A stretch of 64,000 nucleotides of DNA from Hippophae tibetana (Eukaryota > Streptophyta > Magnoliopsida > Rosales > Elaeagnaceae). The DNA lies in contig CM072811.1 of assembly GCA_037013495.1 (NCBI GenBank), positions 48,987,452 through 49,051,451 of the forward strand, given 5' to 3'. Numbering within the stretch: position 1 is the first letter of the stretch; each line of letters opens with the position of its first letter. Position numbers and translations under genes: made by a program. Under the pieces are notes generated by a model, which searched no databases, had not been told where the DNA came from, and was given only the letters and a program-made list of their open reading frames with translations. This document shows, one piece after another, positions 22,737 to 36,800 of the stretch.

Positions 22737-25286
22737 CTGCAATCTTCGAGTCCCAAATTTATTTCAATTGTCCATGATAAACAGAGTCCAACTGCCACCT
22801 TAAACATCTGTTCTTTTGCACCATTTGGTGTTGCTGATGTAAATAGTTCTTAGAGTTGGTTGCTCTCTAGCTTGTGGTGTAGATGAAGACATAAACGAAG
22901 CCCGAAACTGATCATCTCACATATTGTAAGTTTTTACATTTAGACTCAGATCTTGAGAAATGTTTCTCTCAAGAACATGTTATATAAAGCTTTCTAATTG
23001 TGTTTCCTTTATTTGTTGTTCGGCATAGTTGATATAGAAGAAAAAGCCATCATTTCAGATGATATCTCTGCACCTTTTGTCTGTATATATTTATGCATCT
23101 TAGTAAATCTGTTTTGTATTGAATTACTCTTAGAAACAAGTCAGACATATTCTATACACAAGCAGGCACTTGCTTGCACTAATATGCCATTTCTTGACCA
23201 CATAAACTGAAATGAAAAGAATGTAATGTGGAATATGTTTGCAATTTTTCTGTAGAGCTGGTTTTGTTGATTTCGATTCCTGATTGTTTTTAGCATATCA
23301 GTTTCATGTCTTCTTTGAGTAGGGTTTTCATATCAATTTTTGCTATGTAACTTGTTGGCAATTTGAGCGCAGCTTCATTTGCCTACAGAACTTTTGGGTT
23401 CGATATTAGTGCCTCAATTTCATTTTTTGTATTCATTTTTACCCTTATTTTTCAGGTAGTATCTTAATAGCATCTACATTTAAAAAAATGTACCAATTTG
23501 ATGCAAGTTTCACATGTGATAAACACATATCTTTTAAATGAAGGGTATTTTTGGCATTTTTGTATCTTCCTGCATCATAAATAGTTTTTTTCCCTTCCCC
23601 TTTTTTGTCTTAAAATGCATAATTTTAATGCTTGTTGATTCATTTTACTTCCTCTTCTCTTCATCTTCTTTTCTTAGTCATTTTACATTCTCTTCAAACT
23701 CATTTTCTCACTTTTATTTTCTTTTGAAGATGGAACAAATCCGGCCCATGATCATTTCCTAAAGTGTTAGTGTGAAACGTGATCTGCAACTTTTGTTTGC
23801 AGCCCATTATTTTCTTTTATTTTTGAAATTTGGTTCCTCCCTTTTCAAATCCTTTCATCATTTAAATGCATCCACCCTTCTTTATGAATTGCAATCTTCA
23901 CTATGTTTTAGGCAAAACACAACAATCATGCTTACAAGTTCTAACTGTTAGTTCACTACATGAACGGTCCTACATACCAAATGTTATTATGTGACAGTAT
24001 TGCATTATTGATAAATACAATGAATTGATTTTTTATATGCAATTCAAGCAAATAATGTTTTTTTCAAAGAGCAATTTTGGACTAGGGCTTGAATAAGATA
24101 TTCAGAGATTTTGCATTGGTAGTGTGATAAGTAGGTTAGATGACCAAAGCTTTTCTATTTACTAGTTTGTTTTTGTTTTTGTTTTTTTTCTTTTCTTGTT
24201 TGATTGAATAATTTTACGTAATAATGAACCTGTTTGTTTGGGATTGTTTTCTTGTCTTGTATATCTATAAACTTTTATAGATATCATCCATATGTTTGAT
24301 GGAAAATTACATAAAGGTCAGTTCCTTTCAAACTATTATTCATTCCTGAATCTTCTACTTGACAATTTTTTCCTTCAATGCATTCATAGTCAGGAGGAAA
24401 TTGTGAAAGTCAATTATGATATATTTTGACTTTTGAAATATATATCATGTGATTTGTTCAAAAATGTTTCTTCAGGATGGCGACAAAAGGTTAGGCTAAG
24501 AATTTTACTCAATTCAAACTGATAAGTGGAGAAAATAGTAAATTATAGAAATTAAATTTAATAAAAATATTATTATTATGTTTATCCAATCAATAAAGTT
24601 AAAATTGGTAATAAAATTAGAACATAAGACTTTTATTTTTGACAAAAATGAGGAAAGAGTCTAGATGTTCTATTGTAAATTGTATGTCTACTTTTTGGCC
24701 CTTCAATCAAACAAATAAGTGTTGCATATATTATTATTATTACATCAAACTAAATGTTGTTGCACCTTTTTTATTAACCTAGAATATTTATTAATTATAA
24801 AGAAAAAATCAAATTTAATTTAATTTTTTTTTAACTTTTATTTTTTCATATAATTTTTTTTGTAACTTTTATCTAAATAAATGTTGGAGTTTAATAGGTC
24901 TAACAGGTTTATGAGTAAGAAACACAGTTATTTTGCATAAAAAAGTAATACACGTGATCCTTTTTGTTTGAAGAAACAGAGGCTATAAAACATTCTGAGT
25001 CACGAGACTTAAACTTTGATTTTCAAGCATTTGTTCTTTCGGGAATTAAAAGAAAAATATTGATCTTTTTTTTTTTAACGAAGACATCTAGCTTTAGGCT
25101 ATCATGCCAAACTTAATAAAGTGATAAAGGTTATTATTTCATCATTGACTAATTCTATCTTTTTTATCATTGGATAAAATTATAAATAATAACACCTAGA
25201 TTTTGTGCAAGCTGCCTATACATAAAAAATAAGCCTTCATATTAAGTGTGGCAAAAGAATTAAGATTTAAACATTGAATTTCGATA
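22737..25286. other. Intergenic region downstream of PSKR
   Basis: The first 300-500 bases are probably 3' UTR. The rest is AT/T-rich without recognisable coding or repeat structure. Short open frames near 23000, 23540 and 25400 have hydrophobic or low-complexity translations and no family signature. Confidence 0.5.
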
Positions 25287-25291
25287 AAAAC

Positions 25292-25596
25292 TATTTTGGA
25301 TGTATGACAGCTCAAGACAAGAAAACAGTTCAAACCAAGGTGACAACCTAAGCTAGAGAACACGACGAGCTTGAGAGATAGTCATACCCTTTATTGTATA
25401 TATGAGATTGCCTCATCGAATCTTGAGTGATCGACTCTCATTCATCATTGTATTTTTTTTTAATTTTTATGCTCTTTTTAGTGTATTTTCATGTATTCAT
25501 CCTATAAATATGAAACTTGTACATATAAAGTCTTATAAATACGTGGGTATCTCAAACCTTATAAGTTCTCTCTCTAGAATTCGGACGATCTCAACA
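25292..25596 (+). repeat. 5' LTR of the gypsy element
   Basis: It shares GGATGTATG, AGCTCAAGACAA, CCCT(T/C)TATTGTATATAT, TGATCGAC, CCTATAAATATGA and CTCTCTAGAATTC in order with 33439-33818 and ends in CTCAACA. It is followed by TTTTGACACCCATCGT, similar to the TTTGGCGCC-type primer site of Tat elements. Confidence 0.8.
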
Positions 25597-28500
25597 TTTT
25601 GACACCCATCGTAAGACTCAAATTTTGAGGTTAGGTTTAAGTTTTTGACCCCGTATTTCACAAGATTCACCTCGAGCTTTCAGAGAAACTTGAGAAATCA
25701 AACATTTACAATCAAATCAACTATTCTATAACACTATGGTAGGAACCTATGCTGAAGAACGGTTAAGGCTAGTCGAAAAAGAAGCAGTGGCAACACAAGG
25801 GAACATTTCACCAACGCATAATGAAATCAGAGCAAAAACCATCATTCATTAGGAGTTAGCTCACCAATTTCTTGAGTTAAGGAGAGAACTTTAGGAGACA
25901 AGGAGAGAAAATATATCACTGCGATCCCAGTCAAGAGGAGAGGCCTATGATGATCGAGCCACCTACCCGATCGATAGGAACTGATCAAAACGCGTCTTAT
26001 CGAAACCTACCTAGGCTGAGCAGGAGGTTAAGGGGAACCCCCTCTTCTAGCTCGACGAGACCTAGTGACGAGTAGTGGATTCAAAAAAGAAAAAATTGAT
26101 TCAAGCATTATAAGAGGCCAATAAAAAACAAGAAAGCTTTGAAGGAGGCCAACAAGAGACAGGTGAAAGGAAAAGCCCCATTATGATGTAGATAGGGATT
26201 ATGAGCAATTATATGTCTCTATTTGCTGACGAGATAGAAAACAATGAGCCATTAGCCAAGTTTGATGCCTCCAAATGTTCCGATTATTTTGGGACCAAAG
26301 TTCCTATGACACATATACAACATTTTAAAACAACCATGGCCCTTATAAGCCTAACTCTGGGGAAGAGAGATGCCATTATATGTAAATTATTTACTGCCAC
26401 CCTCTATAAAGGTGCACAGAAGTGGTTCAACAACTTGGCACCTCGCTCCATCACCTCATTCTTATAATTCACCATATTATTTATCACAAATTATACCTGT
26501 AATAAGCCCCAACGAAAAGAATCACATCACTTTTTCCAATCGTTCAAGAAAAGAGTGAGTCTACAGAGGGATATATGAAACGATTTAAGGAAGAGAAACT
26601 GGAAATCTTTGATTACCCTAATTCTATTGCTATAGAAGCCTTTAGACGAGATTTCTTAAGGAACTCTGACTTGTTCATAGAACTTACTAAAACAATTCTC
26701 CGTACTCTAGAGAAAGCGTACGGAGAGACCAAAAAGTTTGTCAATCTTGAGAGGGAGTTAAGTCTAGTTAAGGGCCATCAAACCAAAACAGAGATGGTAC
26801 CAGATAAAAAGAAGATGAGGATAAGCCTAGATAGTATACCTCAAAATAATAGAAACAAACTCCTTGCACAAAATAACAGGGGATGTATGCAGTGGATGAA
26901 GGATAGGGGACCTTGGGGAAGGTTACTCTCTCTTTTTAGAGGGCCTCATTTGAGAATATATATGGCCCATGTTGTACTAAGGATGAAGGAGAAAGCTAAT
27001 GTCAGGTGGCTTCTAAAGATGAAATCCCCGTTCATAGACACATCTAAATGATGAGCTTTTCATAAAGATGTGGGCCACAAAACAAGAGACTGTAGACAAT
27101 TGAAGAAGGAAATAGAAGAGTTTCTAGCAAATAGATATATGAAGGACCTCATCGTAAGCAACAAGGAACAAGGAAACCATCAAAATAGGCAAGAGGCACC
27201 AAAACCAGTGAACCTCTCGAATAGTGGAAGAAAGCATAACAATAAGCCGAATATCAGAACTATACATACCATACATGGAGAACTTAGGATCAGTGGGCTC
27301 TCAAATAACTCGTGCAAAAGGTTTGCAAGAGTGATACATAATGCCTCTATGTATACGCCTTGAGTAAGGCGTGCAAAGATCATTTTTAAAGTAAAGGACA
27401 AGACCTCATCCCTTCATGAAGATCCTTTAACCATTACCTTGAGGATATGATCTTATGATGTCTGCTGGATAATGATCGATACAGGAAGCTCAATGGATCT
27501 CCTTTTTTTTACTACCGCCAAAGCTCTAGGAGTGAAGGAATTTGATATTGTTTAGGTAGAGCTCTCTCTGGTAAGATAGCACCCCCACTTATGAAATATG
27601 GACAATGGTGCTATTAGTCATGGAAAAAAGAACAATAGTAATGACCAACTTCGTAGTCATTGATGTCTTGGCCCATTACAATTCCATATTAGGTAGGCCA
27701 TGTATACACAAAATAAGGGCATTTCCATAAACTTTTCATTAGGTAATCATATTCCCTATTGACGAGGGTCCTAGTGAGATAAGATGAGACCAAGAAAAAG
27801 CCAAAAGCTGCTACAATGCCACCATGAAAGAGGTTAGCCACAAGTAGCAACCACATAGGGGTCTCCCTTAAAATAGGTCAAGGAGTAAAGGACTAGCAAA
27901 CTCCGTCAATCTTAACAAGGTGAGGGATTTCCCAATAGAAGATCAAGGTGGGATCCACCCTTTAAAGACATGAGAGAATTTGACGATAAAACTGGATGAG
28001 CAACTTTCTCAATTCCTCAAGAGTCATACCATACTGACTCAATGTCAATCCAGGTACCATGCTTATTCAATAAAGAATGAGGTGATTAAGCATCAAGTTG
28101 TTGCCCTTAGAGAAGCTGGAGTTATCAGGGAGGTCAACTACCCCTCATGGTTGTCAAACGTGGTGTTAGTAAAAAATGTGTGTGGGTCTTTCTGTATGTG
28201 TATGTGTTCACAAATCTAAAAAAATCATGTCCCAAATATTACTTCCCTTTCCCCACTATCAATCAACTAGTAGACGCATTTGTCGGGTTTTTACTGATGA
28301 GTTTTTTGGATGCATACTCTGGTTACCACCAAATCATAATGCACTCTGATGATGAGGAGAAAACGTCTTTCATCACAGAGGATTGGACCTTCTGTTATAC
28401 CAAGATTCTGTTTGGATTGAAAAATACTGGCATCACATATCAGCGTCTCATCAACTGAGGAGAAACCTAGAGGTATACATGGAAGATATGGTAGTAAAAT

Positions 28501-31090
28501 CACCTCTACCCCTAAATTATGTCAAAGACCTAGACAAGATGTTTTTAGTAATTCGAAGGTATGTCATGAGACTTAACCCCAAGAAATGTATCTGTGGTGT
28601 TGTTGTAGAAACATTTCTAGGGTATCTTGTATCAGCTAGAGGGATTAAGGCTAACCCAGACAAGATACAAACTTTGGTGAATATTAAACCACCTACCAAC
28701 CTCAAGGGAATCCAACAATTGAATGGAAGAATGATGGCGTTAAATAGATTTATTTCTAAATGCACATACAAATGTATTCATTTCTTCAAAATGATAAGGA
28801 AAAACACATAAGTCTTTTTAAACAAGGAATGCAACAGAGCCTTTGAGGAAATTAAAAGATACTCGAGCAACTCACCTGTCTTGGTCATCCCCCTTCCAAG
28901 CGAGATTCTTTATTTGTAGTTGACCATGGCACCCCAAACATGTTGCGTCGTGCTCTTTTTCGAAAGAGACAAGATCCAACACCTTATTTACTACATCAGT
29001 CAAATCTTGATAAATGCTCAAAGTAGATATCCAACCATGGACAAGTTTTCCTTTGCTCTCAAAGTTAATACGTCGAAACTCAAACATTATTTTGGCTTAC
29101 ACAATTGTGGTACTCACCTCTCATCCACTCAAAAGTGTTTTAACGTGACTAGAGGTGATAGAAAGATTGTCATAGATCGCCATAGAGCTGAGAGAATATG
29201 ATATCAAATACATGGCTAGAGCAACCATAAAAGGGCAAGATGTGGTATATTTCAGTGAAACACGGGAGGTCATCAACAATGAGAAAGAGCAAGAAGTGTG
29301 TAAGGTTGACCAAAAAGATAGAGTTTCTTAGTAGGTTTTTGTAGATGGAGCACACAACTTCAACGATGTCGAACTGGGGGTGGTCATAGTATATCACAAC
29401 AACAATTGTTTTGAGTACGCGATCAGACTTGATTTTCATGAAACTAACAATATTGGCAAATATGAAGGAGCCATATTCGGGGTCATAACCTTAAAGAAAC
29501 TAGGGGCATATGAAATCACCTTGCACAGTGACTCTAGGTTAGTGGTTAACCAATTCTTGTGAACATTTGAAGCTAGGGATGGAAAAATGAAGGGGTATCG
29601 AGAAAGGTTAAAACAAGAATGTTCTAAAATTGTCCAATTTTGAGATCAAGCAAATAACTCGAAATGAGAATGGTCATACTGATGCATTGGACACGCTGGC
29701 TTCCATAATGATGATATTGGTAAAGGCTAGCTTGGAAGAAGCTGAAAGGATGGTGGGTTGTGTGGATGCCTTTACCTACTTATAGTTTACCCTAATCTTT
29801 AAGCTCTTAGAAGAGAAAGACCTACCCATAGATCCCAAACTTGCAAAAGAAATCAAGGAAAATGCATGACATTACATGATTGAGGTAGGAAGATTATACA
29901 GAAGGACTATACTCGGACCCAAACTCTTGTGTGTAGCCAAATAGGTAATTAAAAGATTAAAGTTTGAAGCACATGAGGGTGAATATAGCTCTTATTCAGG
30001 CGAAATAAGGTTGTCTCAACGAATCATGAGGTAGGGTTATTATTGGCCTACCATGTTGACATATTATACAAAATAAACTCAGAGCTGCAATAAGTGCCAA
30101 AGGTTTGCCTCATTATCACATGTGCCTCCCAACACCATGAATGATAAGTCCTTGGCTCTTCTACAAATGAAGGCATGGCATCATAAGGCCTCTACCACTA
30201 GCCAAGGGTCATTGAAAGTTTCTATTAGTTGCCACATATTACTCTTCCAAATGGGTTGAAGCAGAGCCTTTAGGAAGGATACGAGAGGAGAAGGTCATTA
30301 AATTTATTTGGAAGTTCATAATCTATCAGTTTAGTCTGCCCAAGAAGCTCGTTACAGATAATGAGAGGCAATTCACAAGGCGCAACATCGAGTAATTTGC
30401 CACTAAATATAATATTAAAATATGCCACTCAACACCTTATTATTCATAAGCCAATGGATAAGCAAAAATTTTCCAACAAAGTAATCATGACTTATTAAAG
30501 AAAATATTGGCGAATGCAAAGGGAAAATGGGTGAATGAGCTTCTTATGGGCTATCAGAACTAGCCCCTGCGAAAGCACCAATGAGACATATTTCTCCTTG
30601 GTATATGGCATTGAGGCAATAATACCAACTAAGGTGGTCGCACCTACTATCAGGTCAACTCTAACGAACAAACAAAATGAAGAAAATAGGGTCATCGAAT
30701 TGACCCTCATTGAGGAAAAAAGAAATGAGGCTCTAATAAGGATAATTGATCAAAAGATAAAGGTGTCAAGCTATTATAACAAGGTTGTTCGCTTCAAGCT
30801 ATTTTCCGTGGATGATTGGGTCCTCAAACGAGTCTTCCCCAATAAGAAGAAATCGATGGCCGAAAAAATGGGTGTAAATTGGGAAAGACCTTATCAAATA
30901 ATTAAGACAACCTCAGGATAAGCCTACTTATTAAGAAGCATTGAAGGAATCGAAGATAACACAAGCTGGAATTCCATGCACTTGAAAAAATATTACTTCT
31001 AATGTACATTAATTTACTACTTTCAAGTACCGTGATTGTGTGCATACCTATGAAATGACCTACTTTAACAAATGGTTCTCTCACAGAAGT

Positions 31091-31640
31091 CTCCTATTAT
31101 TATAAGCCACGAGCTGATCACCTTGGTTAAGAACCAGGTAGACCACCCTAGCACTTGCAAACATCACGAGTTATCACCCCAATTAGAAATTGGGTTAGTG
31201 CTATGATAAATGAAAGGAATTGAACGCCTTGAATAGGAACTAGGTAAAGCTCCCTCTCTTACTATTATAGGTCACAGGTCGATCACCTCGATTAAGAACC
31301 AGGTAAACCACCCTAGCACTTACAAATATCACGAGTTGATCACCTTACTTAGGAACTAGGTTGGCACTCTGATAATGAAAGTAGAGTTAAGTGTCTCGGT
31401 CATGAACCATGTAAAGCTCCATCTCCTACTATTATAGACCAGAGCTGATCACCTCGGTTATAAAATAGGTAGACCATCTTGACACTTACAAATATCACAA
31501 GTTGACAACCTCGGTCTGGAACCGATTTGGTGCTCTGATAATGAAAGAAGAGTTGAACACCTTGGTTAGCAACTAGATAGAACTCTCTCTTCTACTACCA
31601 TATATCTTGAGTTGATCATTTTAGATAAAAAGCTTTGAAA
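31091..31640 (+). repeat. 166-bp tandem repeat (about 3.3 copies) inside the gypsy element
   Basis: Units begin at about 31091, 31256, 31423 and 31589, each opening with CT(C/T)(C/T)TA(T/C)TATTATA or similar, followed by GAGCTGATCACC, AACCAGGTAGACC, CACTTACAAATATCAC and TGATAATGAAAG. Spacings are 165, 167 and 166 bases. The last copy is partial and runs into a (TA)n run at about 31651-31673. The block lies in the untranslated region between integrase and 3' LTR. Confidence 0.88.
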
Positions 31641-31643
31641 AAA

Positions 31644-31677
<34 letters not shown>

Positions 31678-32009
31678 GTAATAAAATAATAATATATAAA
31701 CAATAGTCGAGCATTGCCACTGCATCTTATCAGGGATATTTTTATTTGAAATTAAAACTTTGAAAAATACATGTATGTATGGTGCCACCCTCTAGATAAG
31801 ACTTGACCTCTCAGACAATTAAAAATTCCTAAAGCGTTTAGATACATGGTTGGTGTTCGGATCATCACTCTCCTCTACTAAAGGTAATAACTCAGCATGA
31901 ATCCTAATAATTTTCTTATGAATATTCGTCATTGCTTTAGAGGGGTTGAGCCCAATGTAAGAACAGAATGCTCCAACCCCTTAGTAGTTTCCATCACCTT
32001 GAGAAAGAC

Positions 32010-33230
32010 CCCTTTCAGATCGCTTTTATATAAAATCTTGCCCAATGAGACTCTTTGTCCACGAGAGCAGCCATTTTGGTCATGGTTCTCCTCTCTCGGG
32101 TCAAAGCCTGAGAAAGTTGTTCCCTACAAGACACAAGCTCGCACTTGGCCTCTTCGTGAAGCTTCAACCTTTCCTTAAGATTAGACCTAGTCTCTTTTTG
32201 AGCACTCAACCTCTCTTCAAGCCTAGACAACTCGAATTTCAATCTTTACACCTCAACTTTTAGCCTTGCATTTTCCTGTCTTAGAGAACGAACTGAATGC
32301 CTGACTAAACGATCAGATTCCCAAAGACACGAGCAAAAAGAGATGGAAAAGGAGTTGAAAATATTTTGACAAATTTGTTTGAATCTAACAAATGACCTAA
32401 CCCTCTTTTATAGGGGATGGTGTTAGCAAAATTATGGACACCTATCTCTAAATAAAAGGATGGGTCAACATCATAAACTGTAGTATAAAAGAATATAAAT
32501 TCACTACCAATCAACACATTATTCAAAAGAAAAAAAAAATTCATCAATAAATTAAAAAACTAAAAGATACATGGTTTAACCCGTGACCACACAAACAAAA
32601 TGTGGCTTCGAGCTCATAACAAAAGGAAAACACTTTAATACAACAACCCCTGGCCTCACCCTAGGTACCAATCACCTCGATGTCATCACCATTCTCACTC
32701 GAGTCAGAATCTTCTCCCTCGTCCCCCTCTTAAGATTGGGTGGGCCCGCATGGAGAAATGTTTGGGACATCTAAAATTTGATAATAATACTCACCTGGGT
32801 CACTTTTCTTGGCCTCATTTTGAAAGATTCCATGGCCAACTCATATTCGATCTTTACACTCGAGGTGAGCTGATCAGCCACAACACCAAGCTCGCCCTTT
32901 GCCCTTTCATTAGCCCTTTCTAGTTCGAACACTCAGCGATTAAGCTTGGTTGCTATGAGATTACTAGCCTCTAAGGCAACCTCGACCTTTCTCTTGTCCT
33001 CTTCCAGTTATTCCACGCGCCAGGTGAAGCCATTAACCTCCGACATAGCCTTCGCCAATTTTTATGACTTATCTATGGCTCCCCCCACTTGGTGGCTTTG
33101 GTCAATAGCAACACATAATTTGACAAGGTTTAGTTGTGACTCTCATTCTCCAAAGTAAGATCATGCTTTAAGCTTTGCACACCACGGGCCATATTCAACT
33201 CTGAAAGTAGTAGCGCCTAAAAAATATAGA
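32010..33230 (-). pseudogene. Antisense coiled-coil coding region of the Tat element (fossil)
   Basis: Read on the minus strand, this interval encodes charged, heptad-like peptides such as LEENLIATKLN-like segments, FELERANERAKGELG and LSRLEERLSAQKE. A minus-strand ATG at 33190-33192 begins MARGVQSLKHDLTLENE. A TATA-like motif (CTATATAAAG, about 33301-33310 in reverse) lies about 110 bases upstream of it. Several Tat-lineage elements (Retand, RIRE2, Grande) carry an extra open frame in antisense orientation at this place; its function is unknown. The copy is broken and is treated as a fossil. Confidence 0.65.
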
Positions 33231-33438
33231 TAACACGAGGTCAAACATCACAAATCCAAGTTTACACCAAATAAAAGCGTGTACACTCGAGCGAGGCACC
33301 CTTTATATAGAAACCCTAGTTTTTTCTCTCCAATCAACTCACAGACACTTATTAAGGAAGCTCAACGATTCACATCAATTGCTCGAGTTTTACTCTTCCA
33401 CCTCAATATATAGCTCGAGTTGAAAAAGTAGTGGGATT

Positions 33439-33818
33439 TGATGTTTGGATGTATGGAAGTCTTATAAGTAACAACCCAAACTGTAACAATAGCTCAAGAC
33501 AAAAATGCCAACTCAAACCAGGATAACAACTCGAGTTGGAGAGCATAGTGACAACCCGAGCTTGAGGGATAGTCCTACCCTCTATTGTATATATAGGTTC
33601 GTCTGCCTGACCGAGCCTTAGGTGATCGACCTCTATTCATCAGTGTATTTTTACTTTTACGCTCTTTTTGACGTATTCTCATGTATTCACCCTATAAATA
33701 TGACACTTATACACATAAAATCCTATAAATATATGGATACCTCAAGAAATCTACATATTGTATCATTTGTTCAAGCTTCTTTCTAAATTTTCTCTCTAGA
33801 ATTCACACAATTCTAACA
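33439..33818 (+). repeat. 3' LTR of the gypsy element
   Basis: A 380-base repeat beginning TGATGTTTGG after a purine-rich tract (AAAAAGTAGTGGGA) and ending ATTCTAACA. It contains CCTATAAATATGACAC as a probable TATA region and is followed by the AAAAC target-site duplication. Confidence 0.82.
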
Positions 33819-33823
33819 AAAAC

Positions 33824-36800
33824 AACATAACATTACCAACCAACCAGATAGTTAAAACATATAAACAATAAAATATTTACGAGTTTTCATGTAATACATT
33901 CCTTTCTAAACGTGGTGGAGTTACTTGAATGCTAGATGGGTTTAAATTTAAATTAATATTTTATTTAAAATAATTTATTAAAAAATTATAATTGAGACGA
34001 GTTTCATAAATTAGATAGGATATAAGGTCACATTTATAAAAAATGTTATTTAGTTCACTAATTTTGAGAATATGACATTTAGTTCACTAATTTTGAGAAT
34101 ATGACATTTAGTGAGGATGTGATATTTAATGTCTTTGTTTATAAAATAATGTCAAAAATAGATATTTATTAATTCTGATATATAATTCTTTTGTTTATAA
34201 TTTTACTTTAAATTGGTACATCTTAATCAAAGTAATTGTTGATACTTTAATCATTTTAGTTAAATTTTAATGATTTTAATTTAATTTATTTTTCATATTT
34301 TTTATAAATTTTCTGAGACATTTTCATCTCATGTTTTCTTCGAACGATTTAAGAGCATGTGGTCAGTGTAATGTTTGATTATTTCGAAAACTAACTCACA
34401 TACCAAATAAATACAAAAAATGTGATTGTATTTTTTTAAGTCAAATAACAGAATTAAAAAAAAATGATGGGTAGTGAGATGTAACTTGTGAAGCAGTGAC
34501 GTTATAATCTGCTTAAAATATTCAAAGTTGGAGACCATTTGTCATTAGACGCAACTACACGTCCACTATCACCAGCTTTCATTTGTCAAACATTGGGAAG
34601 TCTATTTTGATGGCAACTCAAACTTGGTGCGGTGAACTTTCCACCAACAGACTTATATTTAATTATCCGACACATTTTGATAATAAATTATATTGAAAGG
34701 ATCCAATAATTAGTTTAATAAATTTAAATAATTAGAGGATAATATTTAACGAATTTAATTTATAAAAAAATATAATTTAAACGATATATAATGTATAATG
34801 TTTTTTTTCGAATTTTTTATTAAAAATATATAAATTATATATAAAAATGTTATTTTTATAGTTAAAAAATTGAATTATTGTTTCAAATTTTATTTTCTTA
34901 AAAAAAATTACTATTTATATAAATATAATTATATTGTGACAATTACATTTTATATTTTCATGATTTTTTTTATTAATAATAAAAAAAAATTATTTTATAA
35001 ATAAATATATAATTTATATAATTTTTTGTATAATAAAAGTAAAAATGATTGTAACATATCAATATCTTTTATATATTACCATTTTTTTTTGGGGGTCATG
35101 TGTTGTCATTTTTAATCACAAAATCAAAGTTGACATTGATTGCTTTTTTTTGTTGGCTAAAGTTGGACGTTAATCTTAGTTGACAATCGTTTTATATATA
35201 AGAGTAATGATAATTATTATTTCATACACTTTTTCACTTGATAGGTTGGGATTCATATCTATCATATAAGAAGTTTATTCAATAAATTATTTGTATAATA
35301 ACAAAAATGAATGAAAAATACTAATAAAGAAAAAGATAGTGCATTTAATCCAATAAATGTATCGCTTGTGTTTTGATTTTGTAACTTTATTATCAAACCT
35401 TTTGTTGTAATCCTAAGTAATCTATAAAACAAACCAAGTCCATTTTTTTTTAAATCATTTGAAATAAATGAAAATGAAAATGAAAAACAAAGAGATTATC
35501 AAACACTCTTAAAAGCCCTTAAATCATTTGAAATAAATCTATAAAAAAATGAAAAAAAGAAAGAATAGAAGATGTTACTAAGGTGCCTTAAATTTTTCTT
35601 GAAATGCTATAATTGGTAAAACAGTATTATAGAACATTGAAGTTATTGCATGAAAGTCCATTTTAAATGATTCATTTCTCACAAGGATTAAATTGATGGT
35701 ATCATAATGACAAAAGTTATTTCAACCAAGCAAAATTGATTCAATGGGGTTCATAAATGTAGTTAGGTTTGGCTGTTTATGTATTATAATAGAATACTTG
35801 TATGTTCATAGTGTAAAGCATGTGATAATAAATATTCATTTTAATGTAATTACCATATCAAACAACACTTGTAAATTAATACTAATTTGTATAAATTCAT
35901 AATCTATATAAACGAGTAGAATAAAATATATAATATTTTATGAGAATATTTTTAATAAAATTATTTATATTTAACAATGTTATAATCAAAAGATAGGAAT
36001 TTGATCTTTCTTCCACCTATATGAAGTGATATAATATAAGACAGTCTGACATGGACCAAAGTTCTACTATGATAATGTCAATTTTTTTTAAGGGAGCATG
36101 GATCTAAACATCCTTTGTAAATTTGAAGTTTCTATATGTGAATATTTCAATTTGGTTTTAAGTTAGCACTAAATTATATTTTCAGAATTCTCTATAAAAA
36201 AAATTTGAAAAAAATCCTAAAATTTAATCTAAGATAGCCGGTTAATTATAAAATATTTTCAATTTAATAAAATTATAATAGAATTATTGTTTCATTCTTA
36301 TATGTTTTAACATAATCAAGATATCTCACTGCTTATTTCTAAAATATTTTTCCTCCTACACAAACTTCTTTAATCCAATACATCACTCTTTCTTTTTCAC
36401 CCCAAACTCAATGTCTCCGACCACTTTACTATTTATCAACATAAATACCAATATTTTGATAATTAAAAACTCATAAGACAGACATGTTCCTGAAATTTGC
36501 ATAACAAAGAAAGAAAACAGCCTATAATAACAAAAATAAAAACAAAAACTAATGAGGTAAAAATTTATAAAACATTGAGAAAAATTGTGCTTCCAACACT
36601 CAATACATATTAAAATATTTATTTAAAGAGTGTTTAACTTAGATTTTACACATCAAACAAACAAAAGTTTATATCGGAAGGATGAAGAAGGGAATAACAT
36701 TTCCTAATCATACAATTGTATTCCACTTACAATTTAATAATGTCTGAATTGAATTTCTATGCAGCATCCACAGAATCAAAATATAAGAAGCAATGGGCAT

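Larger units (their letters stand above)
25292..33818 (+). mobile_element. Ty3/gypsy LTR retrotransposon fossil, Tat lineage
   Basis: An 8.5-kb element flanked by a 5-bp target-site duplication AAAAC (25287-25291 and 33819-33823). Coding fossils in order: gag (26200-27100), protease (IDTGSSMDLL, about 27480), reverse transcriptase (27980-28830), first RNase H (about 28860-29200), a second RNase H with FVDGAHNFNDVELGVV near 29340 and a SDSRLVVNQ segment, and integrase (about 29990-30950). The second, archaeal-type RNase H after the first is diagnostic of the Tat lineage (Retand, Ogre, RIRE2, Grande). Between integrase and 3' LTR are 166-bp tandem repeats and a region coding for coiled coil on the minus strand, both known Tat features. 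The element is heavily broken (well over ten breaks). Its LTRs have diverged by roughly a fifth plus length changes, so it is older than the copia at 11.7 kb. Confidence 0.9.

Noticed and set aside
22998-23762. Two hydrophobic plus-strand open frames downstream of the receptor kinase
   Set aside because: T-rich sequence gives chance Phe/Leu/Ser-rich frames; the first is likely 3' UTR.
31091-31640. CRISPR-like array
   Set aside because: The units are contiguous 166-bp tandem repeats inside a plant retrotransposon, without short repeats and unique spacers.
32045-32263. Plus-strand 72-codon open frame near the end of the gypsy element
   Set aside because: The coiled-coil signal is on the opposite strand, and the plus-strand translation has no known motif.
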